Shown: positions 22,873 to 35,489, counted from the stretch's first letter. The stretch: DNA of 64,000 nucleotides from Desmodus rotundus (GCF_022682495.2 NC_071398.1:89009398-89073397), one strand, 5' to 3'. A program made the numbers and translations. Notes: generated from the sequence alone by a model not told the origin.

Positions 22873-22992
22873 TCGAGGGTAGAGGTGGAGGAGGGAGGTG
22901 GGATTGGCTGGGGTGGGGTGGAGGGATGGGGAGAAAATGCAGACAATTGTAACTGAAAAAAAATTTAAAAATTCAAAATAAATAAATAAAAA
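22873..22992 (+). mobile_element. 5'-truncated L1 3' end with perfect 14-nt TSD
   Basis: G-rich tract 'gaggtggaggagggaggtgg...gggatggggagaaaatgcagacaattgtaactg', then an A-rich tail with aataaa units. This is the bat L1 3' UTR. It is flanked by taaaaattctgtca at 22859-22872 and 22993-23006. Only about 120 bp was inserted. Confidence 0.85.
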
Positions 22993-23249
22993 TAAAAATT
23001 CTGTCACCTATCCATCCATTCATCCATTGATAGATATATAAAAAATATACACACATAATTTTATATAAATGCGTAAATTGGGTCATATTACAAATGCTAG
23101 GCTGTTTTTTCTTGTTCTCTCCTCCAATTCTCTTCTTTCCTCCATAAGCAATATTGCAAACCCTGTATCTTTCCATTTTCCCCCATATACACAACATTAC
23201 AGGTTTATTGTTTTCTTGGGGGGGTGTGGTCACTGTTTTTTTTTTAATC

Positions 23250-24560
23250 AAGCTATGTGATACATACTTTTCTGCATTCTGATGTTCTTAGTGAGAGGGC
23301 TTCACGGACATCTATCCAAGTCAGCTGACACAGTTATAAACCATTTATTAGTGACTACGTAACACTCTGTGGTTTGCGTCCTACCTTATCCAACCACTGT
23401 CCTATCGACGGCCCTAACTTTCTCTCCAGCTTTGCCACCGTAATTCATCATAAAATGCATATCTGGTGCGTATATCCTCGTGGTCTTATTTTTATCAGGC
23501 AGTGTCCAGGAAGTGGGACTGCTAGGTTTCGAAGTAAATCTATTTGTAATTTAGTGGATGTTGCCAGATTAGTTTTCAGGTGGACTGGAATGCTTCACAT
23601 TCCTGCGGGGCAGGAGAGCACCCTGGTGCTGCACCCCTGCCGCCGGCCTCGCTGCTCGGTCTCTCTGTCAAGCTGATGGGGAAGGAGAGAGACTCCCTGT
23701 CACTTGGAATGCCTTTTCCCCGACTGCCAGTCAGTCCGAGCATCTTACCCAGTATTTAGTGCCACTGTGACTTCATTTTATTTGAATTGTTCATCAATGC
23801 TCTTTACCTGTTTCCATTTAATTCATTCTCTCGTTCTTAAAAGAACTCTGTAAAAAGTTCGACATTAACTCCTTTCTGTGTTTCCATTAAAGACATTTTT
23901 CTCAAATTCATTATTTGTCTTTATCACTGACTAACTATATTGTCATTAATCTTTCATTATGATAAATTTTGCTCTGCAAAGGTATCTCATTTTTTATGGC
24001 TTCTGAACTTCTTGCTTTCGTTAAGATTTCCCTGCTCCTCGATCATTATTGTAATTTCTTTTATTTTCCTTGAAGTTTTTATATTGCTTTATTTTTAACA
24101 TTTAAGTCTCTAGTGTGCCTGGAACTCATGTCTATCTGTGTATGTCAGAGGTCTGAAACTTTCCCTTTTAATGAATAAGCAATTATGCCAGCACTGTTTA
24201 TTAATTATAACCTCCCCCATTGAATTAAGCTACTATCTTTGCCATTTTAATTACATGTATAAAATAGGTAATATTATATGTTATCTAGAGGTTGTCTAAG
24301 TACCTTCTTTTTCATTGATTTACTTATTCCTATGTTAATGCCATTATGATTCTATTATAGTAAATTTTTGTTGTGTGTTCTTACCTGATAAGAAAAATTG
24401 CCCCTTATAATTCATTCATATTATACTTTCTTAACCCTTTTAAGGCATAGTTTTGTTGTGAATTTATGTTCATTGTAGCTAATTATCCCTTAGTGTCTAC
24501 TGGGATTCTAATTGCAATCACATTAATTTATAAATTACTTTAGAAAATATTATTTGCATA
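23250..24560 (-). mobile_element. Old L1M fragment, antisense
   Basis: The stretch resembles antisense L1M 3' sequence: 'ggaagtgggactgctaggtttcgaag', 'gttgccagattagttttcaggtgg' and 'gcttcacattcctgcggggcaggagagcaccc', followed by AT-rich sequence typical of the neighbouring L1 region up to about 24560. No open frame survives. Confidence 0.6.
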
Positions 24561-24601
24561 TTGCATGCTCTATTCGGTGGAGGATTTTAAAAACTCATTT
24601 T

Positions 24602-24778
24602 TTTTTCCTTCATTTTTATTGTTGACCCTATTTCCGATGCCCCTGTTCCTCCTCCCCTTTGTGCACCTCCCCCCAGCCCCTCCCCCCTTCCCTCTGGCCA
24701 TCACCACACCGTTGTCCGTGTCCATGGGTTATGCATACAAGCTCTTTGGCTAATCCCTTCATGGTCTTTCATCCAGTC
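24602..24778 (-). mobile_element. 5'-truncated L1/HAL1 3' end
   Basis: Antisense: T-rich tail, then C-rich tracts and 'gtccatgggttatgcatacaagctctttggc', the same 3' UTR block as the half-L1 at 17690-17725. Possible duplication taaaaactcatttt (24588-24601) and taaaagttcatttt (24779-24792), 12 of 14 matching. It is older than the half-L1. Confidence 0.7.
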
Positions 24779-24792
24779 TAAAAGTTCATTTT

Positions 24793-26284
24793 AAAGACCA
24801 GGCTCACACAGTGATGGGGTAATCTAAATGTAGTGATTCAAGTCTGCAGTTAGGACGCTGAGTGGGGCACAGGAGGGAATGTCACTAACCGTGGAGGCCC
24901 ACTGGGGGCCGGGCTCCATCCTGCTCCTGGCGTCTCACATCAACTCAGCAGCATCTGGGTCCCGGTCAGGAAGACCCTGGACCTTGTGTCTTCCAGAGCC
25001 CACCATCTTGAAGGACCCTGTCTGTGTGAAGCCTTTGTAACCACAGTGTCTTCTATTTGCACCTAATATAAATGAAAAACTCTGCAGGTTGGGCTGAAGA
25101 TTTCATAGCTTGGGGGTTTAAAAACAGGAAATGCTGTGTGGTTCGCCTCTGTGCTTTGGGTTGGGTTCTCCCTTTCACCTTGGACACAGTCCAGCCTCCC
25201 CATCGACTTAGCTCCCTGCTCCAGGGCCATGTCCCCTCCACATCAGAGGGAGCCCTCCCCTTCTGAACTCCCAGGGGCCTTTGCTTTCTCCGGTAGCACT
25301 TATCCCAGGCTTTATTGTACTGTGGATAATGACGCATCTTTTTCGCCAAACTTTTACCAAACTGAGCGTCTGCCTTGTGGTTGTGCTGGGGTGCTGGAGA
25401 CACAATGATGAGCAGGTGGTGGATTTGTACTGCTTCCCCCAGGGAACCAAATCTTGTTCCCTTGTCTCAGAGCGTTCTCCACAGTGACTCAGACACAGAA
25501 TATGTTCGCCGGTGTTTGGTGAGTGAGTGAATAGATGGTGGGGATTAGTCTGTGAGAGTAGTAGTAGTTCTGGTTGAAATATGATTTTCTCAGTTCTACA
25601 TCAATTATCGCTTTTTTCTTAGCTTTTACATTTTTACCCTTGTTTTGAATATACTGTATTTGTTGGGGGGTTTTTTTCCCCTTAAATGTCCTTGGTCAGA
25701 TTTTTCTAAGTTTGCAAGAATTAATTTTTCACTAAATAAATAAATGAATTTAGAGCCCCAGTATCTTTCAGGCACCAGATAAGTGTTGGGGATAAAATCC
25801 AAATCAAAAATAAACTCACATCAATAGGATTTTTAAAAAAATGGTCTGTTTTCTCCAGATGACATGTAGGCATAATATTTTTAAATTTAAAACCATGAAA
25901 TCTGACATAATACACAGAAAGATGTCGGTCAGGAGCTTAAAATAGATTTAATATTTTATTTCCGTATTTAAAGTGAGTAATAAGTGAGCATAACTCTGAA
26001 CATTGTAGGCTTATCAACTCAGTATTTATTATTAGGAAAATACTGGAATAAGTTAGAAATAATCAGTACTCCTAATTCTTCATTCTAAAGAAACAAACTT
26101 TTTAAAGAATGAATATTACAAGTATAGCCCACTTTCTTCTATATTGTAGTAAAATAAACATTTATTTTAAAATTTAGACATTTAATGTTGTCTTGTCCAA
26201 TATACTTATCAATCACATAGAAACATGGGCTGGGATGAATACTTATACATTCATTTAATTTGAAACTGTGTGGATTTGCGCTCA
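24793..26284. other. Intronic sequence, no recognised feature
   Basis: GC-moderate to about 25500, then AT-rich. Overlapping 60-116 codon open frames on both strands at 25050-25480 have no resemblance to known families and no splice context. Confidence 0.45.
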
Positions 26285-26470
26285 TCAGATCCACATTCAT
26301 TTATTCCACAAATATTTGTCGAGCATCTGCTATGTCCCACGCAGTGTTCTAGGCTCCCAGGATACAACAATGAGCCAAACAAAGATCCCTGTTCTTGTGA
26401 CACTTATGTTCTAGGCAGAGACCAATGGTGGAGACAGAAAGTAAATCATGAACATAATGAATGCACAAAT
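26285..26470 (+). repeat. L2 3'-end fragment
   Basis: 'ttcatttattccacaaatatttgtcgagcatctgctatgtcccacgcagtgttctagg' and 'aggatacaacaatgagccaaacaaagatccctg' followed by 'gtaaatcatgaacataatg' are textbook L2 3' end sequence. Confidence 0.8.
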
Positions 26471-26662
26471 TATATAACATGATAGAAGGCACTCAGTGCT
26501 TTGGGAAAATAGTACAGTAGACTAAGGGGGTTCAAGAGTGCTGGAGGTGGGGGATGAGGGCAGGCCGCAGTATATAATAAAGTCATTTTAAACATGCACA
26601 GAATTAAACAAGGAGAACTCTGCCCCCCCCCCCCAAACCCACCTAAAATGTAAGAAATGGAG

Positions 26663-26842
26663 CCCTGGCTGCTGTGGCTCAGTGGATTGAGTGCTGGCCT
26701 GCGAACCAAAGGGTCAGGGCACCTACCTGGACTGCAGGCCAGGTCCCCAGTAGAGGGCGTGTGAGAGGCAAGCATGCATTGATGTTTCTCTCCCTGTCTT
26801 TCTCCCTCCCTCTAAAAACAAATAAATAAAATCTTTTTTAAG
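26663..26842 (+). mobile_element. VES-type SINE with perfect 17-nt TSD
   Basis: Starts 'ccctggctgctgtggctcag', has 'tggattgagtgctggcc', 'gcgaaccaaagggtcagggcac', 'gcaggccaggtccccagtagaggg' and ends in a CT-rich part and A-rich tail. It is bounded by aaatgtaagaaatggag at 26646-26662 and 26843-26859. Compared with other VES copies, part of the B-box region (the 'gttcgattcccagt' stretch) is missing, so its own pol III promoter is probably damaged. Confidence 0.95.
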
Positions 26843-26859
26843 AAATGTAAGAAATGGAG

Positions 26860-28271
26860 TTGTAGAGTATTGTCAGAGGAGATCCAAAAATGAAAGCATG
26901 GGGTTGAAAAAGAAAAACTGTAAGGACTATTAGAGATACATGTATTATTCAACTTGAAATAAGAGGTCTGAGAGACACAATGATATTGCAATGGTATTTC
27001 TAACTCCGCTGAAGACGCTACTTGCAAAAATGTCCGTAATTGTAGTCAATAACCTGAGAAATGTGGGTCACCGACGAGAGAGAACTGCCTGATAATGAGA
27101 ACTCCTGTGCTTTAAAATGTGATCTATGGAAGGATTAAGGGAACGTCTTCTGAAGGAGTTAAACTTGATGAATTTAAATTTGTAAGCCCACATGGAATGC
27201 ACTAGTTAATAAATATTTGCTTTTGCAATTTTAAATAATGAACATAGGTCTGGAATTAATTATATGCCGTTTCACTTATTTAATAAATAAACGCCGCGCT
27301 ATTAGGAGAGAAATGAAGTAGACATTAAAAGCCCATTCAAATTCTGTGGCTCCATCATGTCTTTCTTAATGGTAAAAATTCCATTAAGAACTGTGAACAA
27401 TCAAAAAACATTTCCTTGGAAGGAACACATCCATCAGAGGTGTTACACACGTACACCCTCCCTGTCTCTCTCCCTCCCTCCCCCACTACTCCCTCCCTCC
27501 TTCCCTCCACCCTGTCATACATTCAGAAGCACTGGCACTTCCAACACAGGAATTGAGGTTTTGTTTTCATTTCCTCTTTCTCTGATTTACCATATGGGAA
27601 TTAGATCATTGGGTCAATTCTTCCAAATGGTTTCACGGGATGAATTATTTGCATTGTGTACATCGGGTCTATAGCAACTGCTGAGATCGTCTGCAGTAGG
27701 AACAGGAGGCACCTAAATCCATCAAGCATTTCAGTTGTTTCCTTTTGGCAGAGGGTAAGAGAGGGGTGAACAGTTTGCTACAATAAATAGGGCAGATTGT
27801 TGTAAGGCTGTATCCTGTTTGGAAATGATCTCATCCGTGTGCTGGTTGGTGGTGAGCAGTTTTCTGCCACACAGGACCATGATAGCATAGCATCGTTGTT
27901 CAAGCTGAAGCCACGAGGATTCCTCACTGCCCCTAAGGCAGGGTTTGTGAGTGAGCTGTCATGGTCGAGGCTCTTAAACGCTAACCTTCATCCATATAGG
28001 GACTTGGTACAAGTCATCTTCTTGCTTATGTTGTGCGTGATTTTGACCCTGGGAGTGTTCTGCTAGATGAACTGTGCTGGGTGTATAATGATGCACTAGG
28101 GAGAAAGTCAGATGTCTTCTTTCTTTATTGATTTAGAGGGGAAACATGTCTGAAAAGATCCACCTTGTAATAATGCTGTTTGAATACGGTTCAGGGGTCG
28201 GGTGGCATGCCCACTTTTATCACCCCCTCCTCTGTCCCCACGCAGATTAACTCTTAAACCATGGACACTTA
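26860..28271. other. Intronic sequence, mostly unique
   Basis: 27030-27360 is AT-rich with many TAAT/ATTA words and no visible repeat ends. 27450-27520 is a CT-rich tract (ccctccctccc-type). No coding sequence is supported. Confidence 0.45.
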
Positions 28272-28576
28272 GAGCTGTGCTGTCCAGTGTAGTGGACACC
28301 AGCCCCACGTGGCTGCTGATCACTTGAAATGTGGCTGGTTTGGAATGAAATGTGCCACAGTGTGACACGAGATTTCACAATCTTAGTACTGAAAAAAGAT
28401 TGTAAGATGTCTCATTAATCATTTTATAGAGCTTACACATTTTGGGTATATTGGTGTAAATAAAATACATTATTAAAACTAATCTAAACTGTTTCTTTTT
28501 ACTTTTCTGATGTGGCTACTATAAGATTTAAAATTGTATATGTGGCTTTTATCATGTTTTCATTGGACAGAGCTGG
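28272..28576. mobile_element. Old hAT-type DNA transposon
   Basis: Starts 'gagctgtgctgtccagtgtagtgg' and ends 'ttcattggacagagctggtct', which are imperfect inverted ends. Inside are 'cacgtggctgctgatcacttgaaatgtggctgg', 'aagatgtctcattaatc', 'tttttacttttctgatgtggctactataag' and 'aaaattgtatatgtggc'. This is a common mammalian MER-type element of about 300 bp. Confidence 0.7.
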
Positions 28577-31500
28577 TCTAGCGTATCTTTGCCCCCCCCA
28601 CCTCCCCTTTCCTGACCCTGGAGGAAGCCTTTAAAGCCAGTGCGGCATCCTGTCTGCAGCCCAGGGACAGATGTGTGCCTGTGTTGGAGGCAGGAGTGGA
28701 GACCCGAGAATGTCCGGGGGAGGGAGAAGGCACAAAGGGAGGAAGAGAAGTGAGCAGTTTCGATCAATTTCGGTCTGCGATGCCCTGAGCTCTTCCTTGA
28801 AGAAGGAGGAATAGCTGGGCCAAGTTAGTTCCCCACAAGGCAGCTCTGCTCTTTGTTTTAAAATAGAGTGAATCACTGGAACATCAGACTCATCTGATTT
28901 CAAAATAAATACACGCAAAGCTTCTGTAGCTTCAGACAGAAAAGCACACGCCACGCTTTGAGAGTCATTGTCGTGGCTTCCCTTCGTCAGCAAAGACCAT
29001 CCAGGACTGCCTCGTCTGCCATTTAGCGGTTCCGATTTGGACAAAGGACATGGTACGTTTTGTTCTGCCGCATTTCATAAGAGAGAAATGTCTCGCTGAG
29101 ATCGAATTTTGAGTGGCTTTATAGTTGAGACGCAAATAGACACCTGAAATGATAAAAAATGGTGGTTTTTCTGGAGAACTGGAGGGATTTTTGAAAATCA
29201 CCGTGCTTTTGGGAAATGTTAAATTAAGAGATAACAGGCAGTTTCTCCTTCTGCAAGAGGAAAAAACAGGCACTTTAGAGACCAAGCCCATGTGATCACC
29301 TAAGTTAATGATTTAGTGTTTTATATGAGACAAATCAGTTCTACTGTAATCTTGTCATAGGCCACGAAATGGCAAACTTCAATCTTTTCACTCTTTTATT
29401 AGCTTACTTAATTAAATAGCCCATGCGGTGAGCCCGGTGGAAATAACCGTGAATTGAACTGTCATTCAAGTTAAATGGAAAAGAAAAAGGGAGGACAAAG
29501 AGCCTCAGATTGGAATAGAAATATAATGAACACCCCATATGTAATTCCATGTTTCCTAGTCGCCACCTCGATTACTTTCTGCATCCCAGAGAAAGATACG
29601 GATTTGAGCAAGAAAGTGCAGTGGCAAGGAAAGGGTGAGAGGGGCCTGCAGCTGGAGCTTCACATCCCCAGCTGGGAGCGCTGCCATGGAAAGTGCTATC
29701 CAAACATCGTAGCGCATCATAGAATTACACTATTTCAGAGCTGGACAGGGAGACCGGACCACCAGCCTCTCATCTCAAATGCAAGGAATCGGGCCCAGAG
29801 GAGCCACGTCGCTCACCTCAATCCCCTTGGCCAAAGTGGCAGCAGTAGAAAGAGCACCCGGTTTTCATGCCCACTAGACAGTTGTCCCCGCTCCTGTGTG
29901 CTGCCTCTGTGTCATCGAGTCACTCGTTTCTTTGCTCCCTGGTCTATCAAAAGACCATTTGGCGCCTGGTGCTGTGCTGTGGCCTTAGGGTTCAACAATG
30001 AACGCAATAGCCTTTGTCCTCAAGGACATTATAGTGTAAGGCCTGCGAGTCACCCAGCTGTGTCGTAGATGGAACTCCAGCTTCTGACGCACGTCACACT
30101 GGAACCAGCCCCCTGACCTTGCTCTGCGTTCATGGCAAGCAGGGGATCCTAACACTATGTTAAAGGACACCTGTGACAAGCCCACAGATGCTTCAAGGGG
30201 CAAGGGTTTTCACTCCATTGATGGAAAGAAAGCACATGCAGGAGGCAGCAGAAACCTCTCCTGAGTAAGCCACACTGAACAGTATCTTTAAGGAGAGGAA
30301 AGAAGGAATGACTTCTTCCGTTGAAATCACACTGGAAACTGCTTGGTGGACTGAGAGGAGGAGCCAGGCTCGAGGTCCACCCCTTCCCAGGGGAGAGAAA
30401 GGCTGTTCCACTCACGTCTGTGAATTCACTTTACAAGCACCTCGGTATGGACCCTGGAACAGGCCACAGTTTGGCAGCTGCTGGTGCTCAGGAGCTCTCT
30501 GGGGGCTCTCGGAGGCTCACTGCTACAGGACCGTTTCAGCTCCGGAAAGGCAACTATTGTTCATGCGCAGATTGGTTAAAAAGAAAAAAGTCATTACATC
30601 AGCAAGGGTTTTCCTAAGAATAATAGTATAACATTTCATAAGGTTTGAGCCACAAATACAAAATCCCCCATAACTCACTTTTCATTTCTCATGCATTTCT
30701 TTTTGATTGTTGCTCATAAGGGCGAGGATTTTACCTTGCTTAATCAGGATGTATGTGTAATTTTTATAATCTGGTTTCTGCAATTCAAATGACCTCCAAA
30801 CCACTTTTTCATGTTGGGTCCAAGGCATCATAATTGCTATTTTAATGACTGTGTAATACTGCATGCAGTAATCTGATCGTGAGTTACTTAAACTTGTTAT
30901 TAAACAGGCTACCATTGGACTTCACTGAAAATAACGGTGCATGCTGAGCCTTTTCACAATCAAATTGCATTTACTTCAGGTGTAAAGAAAGCCATGCTCA
31001 GTGGACCCCGTAGTCAGGCAACTTATGCTGATCCAGAGTCGCGGGTCTTCAACCACCCAAGTGTCTTTTGGCTTAAAGCAATCACGCTAAGCTGGTATGG
31101 GTTGTGGGCTCAGCTAACCCAGAAATTAAAAAGAATTCTGTTGGCAGTGCTGCCGTTTCTGTAATAGGTCTGGAATGCAGACGCTGTTTTTATTGGTACA
31201 TGACTGCTCAAGTTTCTACCAAACGATTGGTCCCCGAGACCCCGAGGCCTCAGTTGCACACGGCCTCCCAAACCCCACGAGGAGGCCTCGAGACCAAGTG
31301 GGGTCACGTGCCCAATCAGGGCGGGGTAACGGGTTTCCAGGTGTCCGTGGCTGCCTCTTTGGAAGGGAATGGAACATGGGTCAATTTAATTTTTTAGGTC
31401 TTAGGGGAAATGTCACAAATAAGAAAGCCGAGCTATTTTTTCCTAGACAAAAGTAGATACAACTTTTGTGCAGTTGTAAGTTTTAAGTAAGATTGGGTCC

Positions 31501-33279
31501 TTTTTGAAATTGAGTCTGTATGGGACCAGACATTTATTTTACCCTGTTATTTCTTGATCTCACTTGATGACCCAGTAAAATGAGTGGTGCATTAATATGA
31601 CTTTGGACAATGACTCACACTTCTTTGATTTTCAGTTATTATTATTTTCCATTTTCTACCTGGGAATGATCACTTCTGGCTCACCTGTCTCATGAGACGG
31701 CTGTGAGAATCCAGTGAGATATAAACAGTAAAATCTTCTGACAAGTACCAACTGGATGCCCTTCTTAATCACTGCAGGTGATGAGGAGTGGCGAGTCCCC
31801 ACAGAGCAGCATCAGCGAGCGCGATGCTCTGCGGGTGTGTCTGGCTTGGATCTGCTGATGCCGGTCAACACCGGTAATGTGTTCTGTAAGGCAAACCCGG
31901 TCGTCATTCCACTGTTGGCCTTTATTTGTAGAAAACACGCTCCCATGGGTGGGCGTACGATGAGGCAAGGTGTTCTGAGGTCACGAGATGAAGGTCACGC
32001 ATAGATCAGTGAGGAAAAATTTCCCTAATATTCTTGTGTGCTCCACTGACAAATTAAACCAAGACATGTGTAGGAATAGTCATTTCCAGGAAAAAGAAAG
32101 TGTCACAAAACATACAGCACATGGCTGTGGCTAGAGGAGCATCTTCTCTGTTTATCTCAAAACTCAAGTGCCTTCTAGTTGTGTCCAGGTTGTGCGGTCA
32201 GTGTCTGCCTGCGGGGACTCAGCCACTCCACTCCCCACAATGTCACTGAGAGGCACATGACCCAGTTTCTGTGGTCGGGGCGGAGACATGGCCTGAGCCT
32301 CTGCACTCCCACAGCCCTTTGTCCCACTCCACAGTGACCGCTTTTTCCAATTTACATTTTAAAGAGGAAATTCGATCATTTGCATTTGTTTTGCTCAGAT
32401 TTGGGGGTGTAATTTATTTTCCCCCTGAGGGCATTTCGGCACCATCTGCGCTGATAGTTATTAGGGGATTGGGCGATAATTCTGCACTCACTGTTGTAGA
32501 ATACAAAGTCTCATCCATATAAAGCCATAGGTGTGTGTCCTGGGCCGATAGGAAATGATCGTGTCCTTGTTCTCTTGGTCCGGCGCTGCCCTTGTTCTCT
32601 TGTGTCCGAAGGTGCACAAGGTGACAGATGAACACTTTTGGGCCAAGGGGAAGCATATTCAGTGGTCACAGCTTCAGGGCACAGAGGACCTTCGTGTTAT
32701 TCAGAAAGGAGCAACTCCTCTCTCATCCCTTATCGGGAGTCTCATGACACCATCCTTAGTTTTGGAAGAGATGGGAACATGGGTCATTTATATTTGTTTA
32801 AGGCTTTGAAAAAAAAAAAAAACTTTAAGTAAAGGAAACTGCTAGAGGAAAGAAGGCTGCCACAGAGAAAATACAGTCCACCCGTCCACTGAGTGCCCAA
32901 AAAGGGAAGAGGAGATGCCCCAGGGTTACCGCTGGGGATTTATGTCCCGAGAAGAGGATTGCTTCTAAAGGAAGTGGGCGTTCCCTCCCACGGGCAGAGT
33001 TCTAGCTGTTTGGGATAATGTCCTTATAAACCTGCCCGAAGTGCTGACTCCTTATCCACAGACCTTTTAATAAAGCTTCGTCATAGCACTATTTTTATAT
33101 ATCGCTTTGAGTAAGTACGAGGGTCCATTTGTGTTAAGTGGGTAGGCGTTTGGAGGGGGTATTTCTTAACCTGATAATGAGGGGGTGAAGTCTTTAAGAC
33201 TCGTAAGCCTTCAAGAGCTATGGTCTTCCATGGTATCTTTTCCAGGCATATATTTTTTTCTCAAAATGTGTTCTGTAAG
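28577..33279. other. Intronic sequence, few repeats
   Basis: A long, mostly unique block. A weak MIR3-like stretch lies at about 29715-29830 ('tttcagagctggacagggagacc' and 'ggaatcgggcccagaggagccacg'). The 197-codon open frame at 29475-30068 runs across that repeat and has no protein family resemblance. 28860-29300 lacks repeat signs and could be conserved non-coding DNA, which cannot be tested here. Confidence 0.45.
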
Positions 33280-33400
33280 TCACCTGCAACAGAATCACCA
33301 AAAGAGTGTCTTTAAATGCAGATTCCTTGGTCCAGCCCTGGGCCTGCTGCATGAGAATCTCTGGCACAAGGTTAAGAATCGCAGTGTTAACAAGCACCAC
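33280..33400. mobile_element. MER5-like fragment
   Basis: 'cacctgcaacagaatcaccaaaagagtgtctttaaatgcagattccttggtccagccctgg' and 'catgagaatctctggcac' follow the MER5A order. Confidence 0.7.
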
Positions 33401-33559
33401 AGTGCTCATGAAGCATTTCCTCTCCCGGGGGAACTTTTAACATCCTATTGGAGCCTATTTTACCTTGCATCGAATCAAAGTCTGCCACTCTGTACTTTTT
33501 TTTTTTCACCATCGTTCATAATGATAAACAACATATTTTATTTTTCTTGTTTCCCCCTT

Positions 33560-33790
33560 TTTATTTTTAAATTCAATACATTTTCAATTACAGCTGACAT
33601 TCAATATTATATTAATTTCAGAGGTATAATGCAGATATAATTTCAGATATAACGCAAACGTGATTAGACGTTTATATAACTTACGAAGTGACCCCCCCCC
33701 AGTAGGTCTAGTACCCACCTGACACCATGCACAGGTATTACAATATTATTGATTATATTCCATGTGCTGGACTCTGCATCCCTGGGACTA
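33560..33790 (-). mobile_element. Old L1 3' UTR fragment, antisense
   Basis: 'aatacattttcaattacagctgacattcaatattatattaatttcagagg', then 'gtgacccccccccagtaggtctagtacccacctgacaccatgcac' and 'tattgattatattccatgtgctgg' match the antisense L1 3' UTR order common in laurasiatherian genomes. Confidence 0.65.
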
Positions 33791-34195
33791 TTTTGTAACT
33801 GCAGTCTGTGCTTCTTAATCCCTCACCTTCTTCACTCAGTCCCGACCGTAGTACTTGAATCCACAGGCAACAAATCCTTTCCTCTTGTGCATTGTAGATG
33901 TTCCCATCGATGGAAATCTCCTCCCTCCGGGTTTTTGTCTTTGCAAGGCTGGGAGATTCCTCATTCATTGGGTTGTCTTCAGAAATATTCCACCTTTTTT
34001 TCTTTATTTGAAAAATGTTTGAAGTATTCTGCTACTTAGCATGAACTAGAAGCATGAAATGATAAGCTCAGAATCCATCCACGACTGCCCTTGTCCTTGT
34101 CACTTATACTCCACGCGCCTGTGGCCCATCCTCACCTGCTGTGTGTACACGGGCAACACCCCACTCACCTGCACCAGGCGCACAGTTAAGTGACA

Positions 34196-34226
34196 CCCTG
34201 GAGTCATCTGTCTGTCTGTCTATTAC
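34196..34226. repeat. Short (TCTG)n tract
   Basis: Four TCTG/CTGT units (atctgtctgtctgtctatt). Confidence 0.7.
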
Positions 34227-34284
34227 CTTTCCCGAGTAATTGAAAATGGTTAAGGGCAGGCCCTAGAGATTTTCCTGTGGGACA

Positions 34285-34587
34285 TCAGTAACCTCAGCCT
34301 TTGAACCGGCACCTACCATTTAGGTTGTTTAATTCTTTGATTGCGTTTATTGCCATTTCCAACCAATCTAAGTTTTTTTCGGTATGTCCATCAAAGTCCT
34401 GCAAGACTTTAATTGCTGCCCTGATAAAATCTAGATGCAAGAGGTCTCCCACAGCCTTCTCTCGCTCCCATCTGATATGTCTGTCTAAAGGAAATGAGCT
34501 TAGCCTGTCTTCACGCGTTCTGGCCGTCGCCACTTCCTTTTCTCTGTTGACAAACCATCGTCTAGTGCTCGTTGACAAGTCGAGAAA
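34285..34587 (-). other. Unrecognised antisense open frame, about 98 codons
   Basis: Between a TGA (complement of 34588-34590) and the downstream stop, the minus strand stays open for about 98 codons with no ATG at its start. The translation is unusually protein-like: highly charged, rich in K, E and R, with three Trp (RRWFV, IRWERE, NLDWLE) and a long amphipathic stretch (AVGDLLHLDFIRAAIKVL, then WLEMAINAIKEL). At the 3' end the strand reads aaatg followed by gtaggt, a possible splice donor. I do not recognise the family. It could be the remnant of a retrocopy or of another inserted gene, a real exon of an antisense transcript, or chance. No repeat signature covers it. Confidence 0.35.
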
Positions 34588-35489
34588 TCATGAACTGCAC
34601 TGCTCTTAGTCCATGAGGCATGCGGCATCTTTCTGCACGCTTTCAAATTTCTATCAAAACAATATGTTCACTACAATCTCTCATTTATTTGAGAAGCCTT
34701 TTATGTTGTCTGTGGGAGACTAGAGCAAGAGTATTTTCACCCAGAGCGGTACCGTTACAACCCATCCCGGGGTCCCTGTCTCTGCGTGAGGTATATATTT
34801 TTTTCTTCGCTTATGCCTTTTCCTGGTATGTGGGTGTCCACTAACACAGCTATGATCTGGTCAGCAGGTAAACATTTTAGTCGACTACTTTACAAGGTAC
34901 AATTCAGGAACTTCTAAGTAATCCTGGGGCTAGTTCTCAGAGGGGTTATCACTTATAAATGGCAGTAAATATTTGCACAGGTTGGTCATGAATAAACAAA
35001 ACTTTAATAAAAACCAGAACTTGGATTACCATTTCGTGAAAGTGGACACCATTCATTTTTAATTCCGGGGAGGGGGGGAGTTATTTTGTTTTATTTTTAA
35101 TAAGGTCACGTCACATTCTGTCACTCATTAAATGAGTGGTTTGGACTGGATGACCCCTGTGGAATACTCAAACTGGAATTATATGATTCTAAACTTTGAG
35201 AAGGGAAGGATATTTAAGATCACTTACAACTGCACAAACACACACTCGTGGGCGTGTACCCCCACGCACAGCTGATGGAATCTGAATGGGGCGGTTAGGC
35301 TGCGACAACATCAGTTTCTTGGCTGTGCTATTATACTGTAGGTTTGCAAGATATTCCCATTAAGAAAAACTGGGTGAAGGCAAAAGCACTAGATATAGCC
35401 GTATTATTTCTCATAAACACTTGTGAAGCTACAGTTTTCTCAAAATAAAAAGCTTTAAAAAATTAAACCATTGAGTGTTGTAACAGGAA

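Larger units (their letters stand above)
33791..35489. other. Intronic sequence around the antisense open frame
   Basis: Apart from the open frame at 34285-34587 and the TCTG tract, no repeats or coding blocks were recognised. 34860-35480 is AT-rich. Confidence 0.4.

Noticed and set aside
29475..30068. 197-codon open frame on the + strand
   Set aside because: It runs across a MIR3-like stretch, has no recognisable domain, no splice context and no codon pattern; best explained by chance.
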